This document shows positions 42,196 through 51,806 of a stretch of 64,000 nucleotides of DNA, piece after piece; position 1 is the stretch's first letter, and each line of letters opens with the position of its first letter. This stretch comes from Diplolepis rosae (taxonomy: Eukaryota; Arthropoda; Insecta; Hymenoptera; Diplolepididae): positions 806,001 through 870,000 of the forward strand of contig JAPYXD010000386.1 of NCBI GenBank assembly GCA_030998225.1. The letters are read 5' to 3'. A model generated the notes under the pieces. That model was not told where the DNA came from. It did not search any database and worked only from the letters and a program-made list of their open reading frames with translations. The position numbers and the translations under genes are program-made.

Positions 42196-42692
42196 GTTGA
42201 TGTTTCATCAGGATTAAAAAACTATGTAGATGTTGGAATAGTGGGTTCGTTAAGTGTGAATTTGATTCATGAAAAATTGAGAGAAAAGAAGCAGCAGCAA
42301 CTCCGTGAATTAAGAGCTATTCAGGAAGAAATCAAGGAGGGTAAATTGTTTCCACCTCCTTCTGCTTCAACGTCGTCTTTTTCATCATCACTATCAACAT
42401 CTAATCAACAACCTCCACCTGATACGAAACTACACAATTCATCTAGTTCTCCATTATCCAAGCCGGTTATTGCATTACCTGATCATAAAGTATTATCTTT
42501 GTGGCCTCCAGTTAAGATGCACTGTCTCTTACCTCCATCACCTGCATCACCTCATCATCCAACCTTATATTCTTCAAATCATTGGACAGTGCTACAAAGA
42601 GGTACAGACAAAACTCCAGAAATTCTATTAGCACCACGTTGTCTTCCCCAAAATTATACTCATTGGATACCGTCGGCAAATGCTAATTATAG
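42196..42692 (+). CDS. Xkr: Xkr coding exon 7, residues 514-678 (low-complexity tail)
   Basis: Acceptor gaatattttttag, donor gtgaga; it ends in phase 2. It encodes VDVSSGLKNYVDVGIVGSLS, a basic helix LIHEKLREKKQQQLRELRAI, a Pro/Ser-rich stretch SASTSSFSSSLSTSNQQPPP, and ends CLPQNYTHWIPSANANYR. The helix has coiled-coil character. The protein continues into a further exon not confidently located; about 16 kb of repeats follow. Confidence 0.85.
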
Positions 42693-43096
42693 GTGAGAAT
42701 AAATCAAGTTTACATTTTATACCTAAAGAATAGGATATCGTATCCTAAAATATAAAAAACTCAAAACCAAGAGTTTTTTTGCGTTTCTGGTTTTCAAGAG
42801 CCTCATGGATATTTTAGAAATTTAATACTACAATTTTTTGTAAAAGACTCATGAAAATTTCTTCAACTTTATCTCAATGTTTGAAAAAAGTCTGGCTTCA
42901 ACTCAGTGTCGATTGTACTTAAAATTAGTTTATTGCAACGCTTGCATGGGAACTTCGACTTCCCATGCCTGTATCACATGCTAAATGCTGTATAACTCAT
43001 TCCCAAATCAGGCGAAAACCATACAAATCGTACTAGTTTTTTTCAATTTTCCCAAGTCTCACTTACCATGTAGATGGTACATAAAATAGTATGTGT
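42693..43096. other. Xkr intron 7 start, no feature recognised
   Basis: AT-rich. No open frame with known similarity. Confidence 0.4.
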
Positions 43097-43211
43097 AGCA
43101 AGTGCGCAAAGTAGGTGATTCTAGATTCATGTGATTGCCACCATCGCTCTCCTTGGTGGGAAAACTTCACACTCATCTAGAATCACCTACATCGCGCACT
43201 TGACACACAAT
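43097..43211. repeat. 115-bp hairpin, 35-bp arms
   Basis: tgtgtagcaagtgcgcaaag, taggtgattctagat (43097-43131) is the inverse of atctagaatcacctacatcg, cgcacttgacacaca (43177-43211), with three mismatches and a 45-bp loop. It is most simply a MITE-type hairpin. A transcribed hairpin RNA is possible but unsupported. Confidence 0.7.
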
Positions 43212-44047
43212 GTACTACTGCAAATATATGTTTAAATTTACGGTGGAGTTATAGATCCGTGTAATACATGGTTGCCACACTATTAGGGGCCGAATCTTGA
43301 TGCATCATAATCTCCAAAATTCAGTATTTATTGAATGCATTAATGTATCTTAAACATTATATGAAGTTCTTTTTTTTTAAATTTAAGCAGTTTTAATATG
43401 CAATGAGGTATTGTTTTTCAGAAATGAATTTTTATGAAAAAAATTACAAAAAATAATTTTTATTTGAATTTTTCAACCTCTTAGCCTCCTACTTATGCCT
43501 TAAAATATTTCCTTTTCTATATAAAGTACTTTTTGATACTAAAAAAAAGAAAAATTTAAAATGTCCATCCCTTTTCAAAATAAAATTCTTTTTTTTTTAA
43601 TTTTGATCATTTTTATTTTTTTTCGAAATACGCTTGAAATAAACTTCGTTTTATGTACTACACTTCCTTCAAAAGGAATTATGGGCTGAGATTTGTTTTT
43701 CGAGTTACATGACAAAACGTAAGGGATGGTACCCTTTAGCGTGTCGCACGCTATCATTCCGTGCCAAAGTGACACTCACTTGAGTGTCAAAACAAAATTT
43801 GATTCAAATAAGGGCAGAATGTTTACTTCCTAATATGTTCATACGGCTTTTCTATGTCAATTTGTGTTGGAAAATACGGCAGTTTATATCTATATTTTTC
43901 AAATTACATGTCCATTTTAAAAACCTCATATTTTAATCGCCAGGTGGCTTATGTTCAGTTTACTCATAAGCGACAACAGATGTCATTCTCTTTAAAGGTA
44001 AAGGTCCAGTTCCATAATATTACTCATCTTTGAGATTACTCTTGAAG
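43212..44047. other. No gene recognised
   Basis: AT-rich, with homopolymer runs near 43590-43620. No motif noticed. Confidence 0.4.
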
Positions 44048-44272
44048 TTAACCCTTAACTGGCATTGGGGTAAAAAATACACCAAAAAATTTTTGAGCTC
44101 AAATTAAGCCTACTAAATTCAATAAAATGGACCATATGGCGACATGTAGCAGTAATTGACATCACTAAATAAAGGTACAGCGGGCTAGCATAGAGCGGCG
44201 AGTAACATTATATGCTGGGCAGTCGTTCAAAGTGGAGTCCAAAAGTTCTGGGGTATTTAATACCCCTTATGC
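44048..44272 (+). repeat. Lone piggyBac-like terminus and palindrome
   Basis: TTAA then CCCTTAACTGGCATTGGGG at 44048 has the terminal and subterminal layout of the other TTAA elements here. A perfect palindrome, ggggtatttaatacccc, is at about 44253-44269. No opposite end was found. Confidence 0.4.
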
Positions 44273-44275
44273 ATT

Positions 44276-45000
44276 ATTTACAATATAAGAGTTTGAAATT
44301 GTCTACGAGGATACCTGTCGACAACGTTTTCAATCTGATACGCGACTAGTGATCGTCCTATGATGTCGGCAGTGACAAAAATTTCAAACTCAACTAATTA
44401 ATTTGAAATTACAATAATGTAACGATAATATGTTATCGCTATATAATATAATGTAATATCAATTTTAATATAAAGTATTGGAATGATTATTTTTGGGACG
44501 TAATGACGATTGAATAATGTAATTATTATTGAATCATATAATTATAATGAAATAATGGGATTACATAATAACGTAATTGAAGAAAAATTGAAACACGAAA
44601 AATATGCAAACAATTCTGATTACTTGAAACTTGACTAAAGACTTATTTAACAATTTAAATGTAATATTAATAAACGATTATTTAAAAACATTGCTATAAC
44701 TTTTTTTTTAAATCTTTAAATTTTCGCAATTTTTTCCGGAACACCTTTTTCATCGCTGTCTATTGCTTCGCATTTTTTGCTGTCCATTACATCGTCGTCA
44801 ACAACGTCGTCCTCATCATAGCCTTCAAGAATTGTGATTTCTTTCAAATTCGTGCAATTCGAAAAGCAATTCGTGCAAATTTCGCTACAATTGAGTCCAT
44901 GTTTTCTGCAGGTGCATTTTACACTTTTAAAGTCCGTCTTACATTTGCACGAACAGGTATCCTCGTAGACAATTTCAAACTCTTATATAGTAAATAATGC
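44276..45000. repeat. Inverted repeats bounding a Cys-rich frame
   Basis: gcattatttacaatataaga, gtttgaaattgtctacgagg (44271-44317) is the inverse of 44955-45000, with one mismatch in about 45 bp. The right arm is part of the coding frame at 44716-44982, so the first codons of that frame are repeated, inverted, on the left. Confidence 0.8.
44716..44982 (-). CDS. Cys-rich C-terminal protein fragment (CXC/tesmin-like spacing)
   Basis: After a TAA the minus strand is open for 88 codons: EFEIVYEDTCSCKCKTDFKS, then VKCTCRKHGLNCSEICTNCF, SNCTNLKEITILE, and an acidic end EGYDEDDVVDDDVMDSKKCE. Ten Cys are spaced C-x-C-x-C, C-x-C-x5-C, C-x2-C-x3-C, recalling CXC (tesmin/TSO1-type) zinc-binding repeats and the Cys-rich tails of some repeat-borne proteins. 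There is no Met at the start, so it is a 3' exon or truncated end. It is intact and unusually clean for this neighbourhood. Function unknown. Confidence 0.55.
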   Translation of the reverse strand, partial: EFEIVYEDTCSCKCKTDFKSVKCTCRKHGLNCSEICTNCFSNCTNLKEITILEGYDEDDVVDDDVMDSKKCEAIDSDEKGVPEKIAKI

Positions 45001-45057
45001 AAATGAATTCAAATATTTAAAGAATTTGAAAATCTTTCTGTGGAAAAAAAGATGCTT

Positions 45058-45136
45058 TCGACTGCGCTGGGGTCGAGCCCAGGTCTTTCGATTGTCAGTC
45101 GACTGCTCTGACCACTGAACTACACAGGCGTCCGAC
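45058..45136 (-). repeat. tRNA-like sequence between inverted flanks
   Basis: On the minus strand: tgtgtagttcagtggtcaga (D-arm and A-box), gtcgactgacaatcgaa (anticodon arm, four of five pairs, loop CTGACAA) and cctgggctcgaccccag (T-arm, loop one base short). The acceptor pairs only partly. A tRNA pseudogene or SINE head. Flanks 45030-45052 (tctttctgtggaaaaaaagatg) and 45137-45160 (inverse of tcttcctgtggagaaggaga) are inverted repeats, placing the tRNA-like part at a hairpin apex. Confidence 0.6.
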
Positions 45137-45160
45137 ATCTCCTTCTCCACAGGAAGACCT

Positions 45161-46540
45161 TATCAAAATGGATTCCTGAATTCACATTTCATTTTCTAAT
45201 CATTGTTTGAACAGAGGAACGATTCAAACTGAACGATATGCTATTTTTTTCTAATTTTGATATAAATCACAAGGAAGTATTTCGATGGTAACATTAAAAT
45301 CACGAGAAAGAAAATAGAAAAAAATTTGAATGCATTTTTCACCTGCAAGGGTTGAAAATTATCGTTTGAAAATATCACAATTATTATTATTTTCACGCGC
45401 TCTACCGATTTAAAAAAAAGGTCGAAATTGAAGCCACACTTCCCGAGATATTGCATTTTTTTCCATTGGTCGCTTTCGCGCGGATACGCGTTAGCCTCGT
45501 GAAAGCGGAGAATCTCTATCCCCACTCCTACGCCACGGCGCGAGAGTGAGCTTGCTCACGGCGAGGGCTGACTTTCACCGGCTATCCCGAGGGCACAAAT
45601 GGCGCCTCGATATTGAGCTTGTCATGTATTGTTAGTTTAAACGCCGCTCGTAAATTTCGTGCCAGTCCGAGTTCTTAATATTAAGTAGAACCGAAGTTAT
45701 GAATTAAATAAAAAAAAAAGTTATTTTCATTGCTATTTGTTATAAACAAATTTTATCTGCGCTGAAATTTTGTAAAATATTCCAGCTTTCCATTGCAACA
45801 AGTAGAAAATTCGTCTGATGTTTTGTTGCTGATTTAGAAGCAATTGAACAACCGGTGTTAGCTGCAAAATGCAATAAAACAGTGAATTTTTATAAACAAA
45901 TGAAAAAATCAATTATTTATGATAAAATGTACCCCTTAGAAGAGATCCTGACTGCGCTAAATTTTTCTCCGACCCTGATGGAAAAGTTACTGGCATTTTA
46001 CAAAAAGCCTTCTTCTTAGTTGCAAAATTAATAACTCGGGAATGATGACAGATAGAGAAAATTGGTAAAAGAGACAATTGTAGCACTTCTAAAATACTAT
46101 ATATTCCAATGAACGAGAAAAGTCGAGTTGCATTTTTTAACAACTTATGACTAGTTAAACTTTTTTGTGATTTCTTAGATAAAAATTGAATAACTAGTGA
46201 TCAAATTAATTGGGCTTAATGGCGTTTGAAAATTCCTATGGGAAATTACCCGCTCTACAACTTTTGTTTGAAAACTTTTTCTCTCCGAAGCACTCCTTTT
46301 CATCAATCCACGCGTAAATGAAAAAAAAACACGAATTTTTAACTTAAACCCTCCCCTTATATCGTAGCGTACAAAAATCGCTGTCCAATTTGTACTCGGA
46401 TTGTTTCTAACACCCACGAGAATGTCTCTGATTTTTTTGGTAGCTGTAGGATTTATTTCCCGCCAAAATGCTAATTTGACTGGACTATATAGAATTTTAG
46501 CCTTGAAGAGAGTGCTTGAAGAGCACCGAAACGTATGTAT
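45161..46540. other. No gene recognised
   Basis: A GC-richer patch at 45470-45620 (acgccacggcgcgagagtga and neighbours) interrupts AT-rich DNA. Short frames on the minus strand have no known motif. Confidence 0.4.
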
Positions 46541-46674
46541 TTTATATAATAAAGAAGTTTGAAGAATTATTATGTTTCTACATTTTTAAATGATGAGATT
46601 TTTAATAAATTAATTACTAAATTGTAAATTATAAAATATAAGAATTTCATAATTTCTGAAGTTTTTCACTCCTT

Positions 46675-46940
46675 CGCTCTACAGTTACATCAAATTAAAT
46701 TCTCAAAAGAGTTGCTATGGAAAATAATATAATTATAATATAATATAATTCAATGAGTCTAAATGCAGCCCTCGCCTCACTCGGGCAGCAAACTTCACAC
46801 TCGTTGCAATCGCCGTGTTTCATCCCTCGTAATGTAATGGTATATTGTATAGTGGTAGGGGATGGACGGGTACCCTTGCGCCGTCGTATAAAGGAAAGTT
46901 CTCGGTCCAAGCTCGTCGTATAAGGGAGTGGAGAGTGTAT
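46675..46940. repeat. Dispersed repeat copy inside the foldback arm
   Basis: This contains the block shared with 16556-16712 (gcagccctcgcctcactcgg and following), then a GC-richer segment with tcgtcgtataagggagtgg. It has no partner in the right arm of the foldback, so it is an insertion. Confidence 0.55.
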
Positions 46941-46948
46941 CTAAAAAA

Positions 46949-48372
46949 TCTGCCCGTTTCGCGGGCACATTCTCATCGCGCGCAGCTCGCTTCGCTCGCA
47001 AGTTTGAGCGCGCCTAGGGCGCGCGATTCGATCGTCGCGCTTCGCGCTCCGTTCTTTCTGGACCTCGCGCTTCGCGCTCGGTCTTGTGCTCTTCGCATAC
47101 ATTTAAGTTTATTTCTTATATTTTGATACTGAAGCTCAAACCAATTTTATAATAATATTACAGATGATGTGAATTACACATTTTCTCAAAGTCACTGAAT
47201 TTCTTTTTGAATTTAAGTGAAACAGGAAATTCAATTTACTTAAGGCTCTATCGGCCTTAAGGAACACATTCTCGTCATGACACTCGCGCTTCGCGCTCGT
47301 TTTTCTGTATACATTTCAGTATTACTTTTTAATAAATTACATGATTAAAAGAATTTATTTATATTCTTCCAAATATCTCAAAAAGGAAAAACAATCATAG
47401 ACTTTATTTAAGGAAACGATTTTGCAGAACAACGCTTATTTCGTATCTCACATATTTTGGTGAAAAAAATCGAATTTTTTTAATATTAAAAATCAAAACA
47501 TAAAATATACATCCTGTCAAGAAATTTCTCAATAAGAATGTGTAGACCTCATTTAGGCAAATAATTTTTCATCTAAGCGTTTTTTATGTACCCCATATAT
47601 TTTGTCTAAAAAATGGAATTCTTGAATTTTAATCGTATTTTTTGGAATTGAAACGAAAAATATATGTTTTTTCAGAAACTGTGTGAGACAAAATTTTTAG
47701 ATCTTTTTAAAACGAACAACTTTGTATTCTTACGTTTTTTTCGTATTTCGAATATTATTGTTAAAAAATTGAATTTTGGATTTTCAATAGTTTTTTTTTT
47801 AATTAAAAAGAAAAATATGCATCTTATGAAAAAATGTTATAATTCAAATTTGTAGGCCTTTATGTATTCAATAATATTGTATCATAACGTTTTTTCGTAT
47901 CTCGTATAATTTAACTTGAAAATGGAATTTTGATATTGACTTTTTTCGAATTTGAATATGCTGTAACATTTCTAATTTTGATTTAATCAAAAAATGTTAT
48001 AAGGATAATTTGTAGAGATTTATGAGCACTATCAAAAACCAGGATTGGAATTTTTGATTTTTTCAAAAAATTATTTTCAAAAACACAAAAGTAGTGCTCC
48101 ATCCCTCAATTTTGATTGGATGTGGCTGGTTAACGAACTTGTCCTTACTTTTTCGGCTCCGATAAAGTGTACCAAAGCTCAATTCAATCTGATAATTCTA
48201 TCGAGAGTTATGCCGCACACGACCTACTACAGACAGACAGACAGACAGACAGACACTTTCGTAAAAACCATTTTTTCTGACTCAGGGGGTCTCAAAACGT
48301 AAAGATTTGATGAAAATTTCGAAAGTCATTTTTCACATAAAACCAATACCTTCTCATCCATGATGAGAATGT
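46949..48372 (-). mobile_element. Hairpin-ended non-coding element, copy 2, flanked by A5
   Basis: This is the inverted second copy of the element at 19468-21605, without the TTAA foldback. It starts TCTGCCCGTTTCGCGGGCAC, whose stem has one G-T change, continues with the cgcgcttcgcgctc palindromes, the (ACAG)n microsatellite near 48230 and the ~150-bp units, and ends CCATGATGAGAATGT. The left flank is gtatctaaaaaa and the right flank aaaaactgacactg. The right arm of the foldback reads, inverted, gtatctgaaaaactgacact: an unoccupied A5 site. The insertion duplicated A5. Confidence 0.85.
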
Positions 48373-49261
48373 AAAAACTGACACTGACAACTGCACATCG
48401 TGCCAGTAAAAATTTCCAGAAGACTTTCAAGCGCAGTCCAAGAATTTTTCTTTGACTTGTATAGCAGGTATTCATCTCTTTCTAATCAATTTATTCTATC
48501 CAAACTTTTTTAAAACCTGAAGCACTTTTTGGAAGAAATATTTGCATTTCTATAATTTTTTCAAAAACTATGCAATAAAATTTGAAAAAATTTTCGTTCT
48601 TTCACTGTGTTTGATTTAATCCAGGACATTCTTCCTTTTTTTCGATAAAGTATTAAGCTTCTCCATAAAAAGTATTTAGGATCTTCGGACAAATTTGTCC
48701 TGTCCAAAAGTCGAGGACTGTCAAGTAAATTTTCCAGTACTTATTTTTCTGTGTAACAATACTGGAAAACTACACCAGTTTGAGATAGAATTTTATTTTA
48801 GAATAATGCCTTGAGTATTAGAGTATGGAATAAACGAATTGTTGCGTTTGATGTGTTCTTTATTTAAGGTAAAAGTTAATAACTCAATAAATTCAAAAAT
48901 GCAAATACTTCTTCCAAAAAGTGCTTGAGGTTTTAAAAAATTATTGGACTGCGTTTGAAAGTTTTGTTGAATTTTTACTGGCACAATACGCAGTTGTCAG
49001 TGTCAGTTTTTCAGATACGCACAATTTTTATTACATTGTAAATTGACATAAACTTCAGTAATTATGATATCCTTATATTTTATAATTTAGAATTTAGTAA
49101 TTAATTTATTAAAAATCTCATCATTTAAAAATGTAGAAACATAATAATTCTTCAAACTTCTTTATTATATTAAATTATTAGTGAAACAAGGTGCAGCAAT
49201 TTCTTACCCGACCCTGCATTTTCTATAGATAAAATGCACCCAAAATTTTTTGGGAAATATT

Positions 49262-49370
49262 GCAAGTGCTTCGGTAGCCGTGTGGTTTGATTTATAAGGT
49301 TAGCCTGCGTTGTACATGTAGGGTAGGTAAAAGTTAAGGTTTGAATCCTGTCAGCGTAAGATTAATTTCA
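49262..49370 (+). repeat. tRNA-like sequence, probable SINE head
   Basis: A-box-like TAGCCGTGTGG near 49276 and a good B-box GGTTTGAATCC near 49339, about 60 bp apart. The spacing is longer than in a plain tRNA unless an intron or long variable arm is allowed. No closed acceptor stem. Confidence 0.45.
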
Positions 49371-49673
49371 ACAGCGGTAATATATTATGTTCAGCAATGT
49401 GTAGTGATATAATGTATAATAGTATAATTTGTAATGGAAATCAATAAAAAAAAGTATATTTTCTCAAATGATTCATAGAAATTATACGCTTTTCGTACTC
49501 AGAATTTTCACGGACTTTCTACAGAATACTTTTGGAAAGTTCTATATACTTTTTCCAGAATTGTAGATCTAATTGTACAAGAACGGTACATCTAGTTTTA
49601 AGTAACTTTTGAACGTATATGAAAGTCGAACACTGTCATGTAAATTTCCCAGTACTTATTTTTTCCGTGTAAA

Positions 49674-50015
49674 ATGTCTCAGTTTCCCCAATTGTCCAAT
49701 GCTAAGTTAAAAGAAGGAATATTTGATGGACTTCAAATTCAAAAACTGTTAAAAGACGACGTTTTTGTTACTAAAATGACTTTGACTGAGAAAAAAGCAT
49801 GGCTTGATTACAAAAATGTCGTTGGAAAATTTCTGGGTAACGTTAAAAACCCAGAATGGGAAAAACAGGTCCCCGAAATGCTTAATGAGTTTGAAACTAC
49901 ATTTCATGGATTCTCATGTTGAATACTGTCCTAAACATTTTGAAGACTAAAGTGCAATCAAAATATTAAATTGATGGAACAACGATATCAAGGAATATGG
50001 GATGAAAATGCTGCT
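49674..50015 (+). pseudogene. Relic of a repeat-associated protein family (fragment 2)
   Basis: The frame reads FPQLSNAKLKEGIFDGLQIQ, KLLKDDVFVTKMTLTEKKAW and KFLGNVKNPEWEKQVPEML. A later shifted frame has MEQRYQGIWDEN, which corresponds to MEKRYQEKYGEYAG on the minus strand at 62871-63188. The intervening block found there (FLHFHLDFFP) is deleted here. Same uncharacterised family as 13866-14010. Confidence 0.6.
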
Positions 50016-50394
50016 ACGAAGGTCTTTCGAATAAAAAACAGTGCGTTATAATAAAAGAAATAGCTGTCCTTTTATACAACCATGAAAGACTAACACTAAT
50101 TTGACTTAAGTGTCGGATTCAATGCCTGAAAGTACATAGATTCAATTTAGTCGTGAAAAGTGTCGCACAGGTAATTTCGTTTTGAGGTTATGTTTTAAAC
50201 TTGTCAGTAATATCAGTGATCAGACTCCATTTCTGGATTCAATGGCTTGAAATCCATAAAAAATCCATGTTTCCCCATCACAATTCAAAAATGGAATGAC
50301 ATTTCTTATTTTAATTTTATTTATTTTACAGAGCGAACACAGCATTTTTCCAATCTATTACATATTTTTAAAAATTATTGTCTCCGTTGATGTG

Positions 50395-50965
50395 TCCGAG
50401 TCTGTGCCTTCTTTTCTTTTATTTCCTTCCTCAATTCTTTTTTTTCCTCCTCTAATCTTCTCTTTTCCTTTAATTTATTTCTATTCCTTTGTTCCAAATT
50501 TCCTTTTCTCTTTGTTTTTTTTTTTCTTTTATATATTCGAATATATCTTGTTCTTCTTTTTTCTTCTTTCTATCTTCTTTTCACACTTTCTTTTCCCTTT
50601 TGTAGTTTCTATTTCATTTCCCATTTTTTTCACATTTTTTCTATTCACTCTTCATTCTTTTACATTTTCCTCTTGTGCCTTTCTTCATCCTTATTCTTCT
50701 ATTTCTTCTGATATTTTCTTTTGTTGTTCTTATTTTATCTCTCTTTTCTACTTTTCGAAATCTTCCTCTTTATTTTTCTTTTCTTTTATCTTCCGTCTTT
50801 TTTCCTTACGGGCTCGAGTTCTCTTAATTTTTTTCTCGTTTGCTCCACTATTTCTAGGATCTCTTCCTCTATTTTCTGTACTTTTCTCACTTTTCTTTCG
50901 ATCCCTTTCTCTATTAGTTGGTCCTCTCTCCTTATTCTTCTGGATTCATTTTTCAATTCTTAGTC
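50395..50965 (-). pseudogene. 570-bp polypyrimidine tract; complement encodes a charged coil
   Basis: The plus strand is almost all C and T. The complement reads as Lys/Glu/Arg-rich sequence. The longest clean part, 50959-50786, is SRRIRREDQLIEKGIERKVR, KVQKIEEEILEIVEQTRKKL, RELEPVRKKDGR, a plausible coiled coil, preceded and followed by stops. It could be decayed coding DNA of a retroelement or simply a mirror-repeat-prone purine tract. Confidence 0.35.
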
Positions 50966-50979
50966 GTTTACAAATATAA

Positions 50980-51760
50980 ACTTATCATTAAACGGTTTTT
51001 TAAATTTAATAATCTAGTTCTTTTATTTGTTTGAAAAATCGTTCGCCAATATAAGAAAAGTGAGTTGCACCTGTGTCGACTAAAACTCTATATTTTGTGT
51101 CTTCTAATCTCATTATTATGTGTACTATTGTTTCGTACGGGGTGTGACTATTAGTATCAATGTATTCGAGCCATGTGTTTTTATATTTACGTCAGATATT
51201 ACTCGCTTCTATTAGCCTCCGCTTGCATTTTCCTAATTCCCTCGTTCTTTCTTGATCTATGTTCCTATTTCCTTCATATACTACTTCGTGTTTCTTTTCA
51301 TTATTATCTTTTAGTCCACCTATCTGTCTATTGTCTTCTATGTTATGTGTAAGCTTTGGTAATTACGAGTCCCTTTCTATTTCTTAATGTTTATCTCGGC
51401 TGGAAATTGTTTATTCTAGACTCATCTTTCTTTCCTAACGGCTGATTTCTCGCTCTCCAACAGAAATCGGTTGGACTTGATTTTCTAAAATTCTGGTTAT
51501 AATTTAATTTTGAATTATTTAGGATTTCGTTATTACTTTGTGAATGAGGGTGTATATTTTCAAACCTTTGATTATTATAAAAATATCTTGTATTTCCTTT
51601 TGCATATTATGATTGCTCTTGTATTCTATCGTGTAAATTTTGAAACCTGCATCTAAAATTATTTTGTCTTTCGTAATTATAATCATAACTTCGACTTGGT
51701 TGTTGTTTTTTGTTTCTACCTGTCTGAATTTCGACATTATGTCTATTTCCTGTTGTGCTA
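50980..51760 (-). pseudogene. Gypsy gag-protease relic 3
   Basis: The minus strand has RLEDTKYRVLVDTGATHFSY with the protease active site at about 51075, preceded by KYKNTWLEYIDTNSHTPYET, which parallels EYIEADSDAANETRFHIIIK in the Gypsy at 36699-37514. Further upstream RNKKQQPSRSYDYNYERQNN (about 51640-51720) is the basic tail of gag. A mariner remnant interrupts gag at about 51760. No LTR was found here. Confidence 0.65.
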
Positions 51761-51806
51761 TTAATCCATTCCAACGCTTCTCTAACTTTTCGATGCCTTT
51801 TATATA
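51760..51806 (-). pseudogene. C-terminal end of the second mariner copy
   Basis: The minus strand reads YIKGIEKLEKRWNG, matching YIKGIEKLEKRWNECITLEG of the mariner at 27085-27150. It is separated from the rest of the copy (53113-53820) by the element at 51807-53110 and then joins Gypsy gag, so the mariner's own terminal repeat on this side is lost. Confidence 0.8.

Larger units (their letters stand above)
46541..49173. repeat. Large foldback, left arm split by inserted repeats
   Basis: 46541-46668 (tataataaagaagtttgaag, tatgtttctacatttttaaa, ttaataaattaattactaaa) is the inverse of 49044-49173 at about 95%. Further in, 48374-48555 (aaaactgacactgacaactg, agcactttttggaagaaata) is the inverse of 48870-49015. 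The two arm segments are adjacent on the right but 1.7 kb apart on the left, so the left arm carries insertions between about 46675 and 48372. Confidence 0.8.

Noticed and set aside
43097..43211. microRNA precursor
   Set aside because: The hairpin shape fits, but so do many MITE hairpins here, and there is no evidence of conservation or expression.
45058..45136. Functional tRNA gene
   Set aside because: The T-loop is one base short and the acceptor stem pairs at only about five of seven positions.
50296..50979. Long plus-strand frame of Phe/Leu/Ser-rich sequence resembling a multi-pass membrane protein
   Set aside because: It is the readthrough of a polypyrimidine tract; composition alone creates the hydrophobic residues and no family motif is present.
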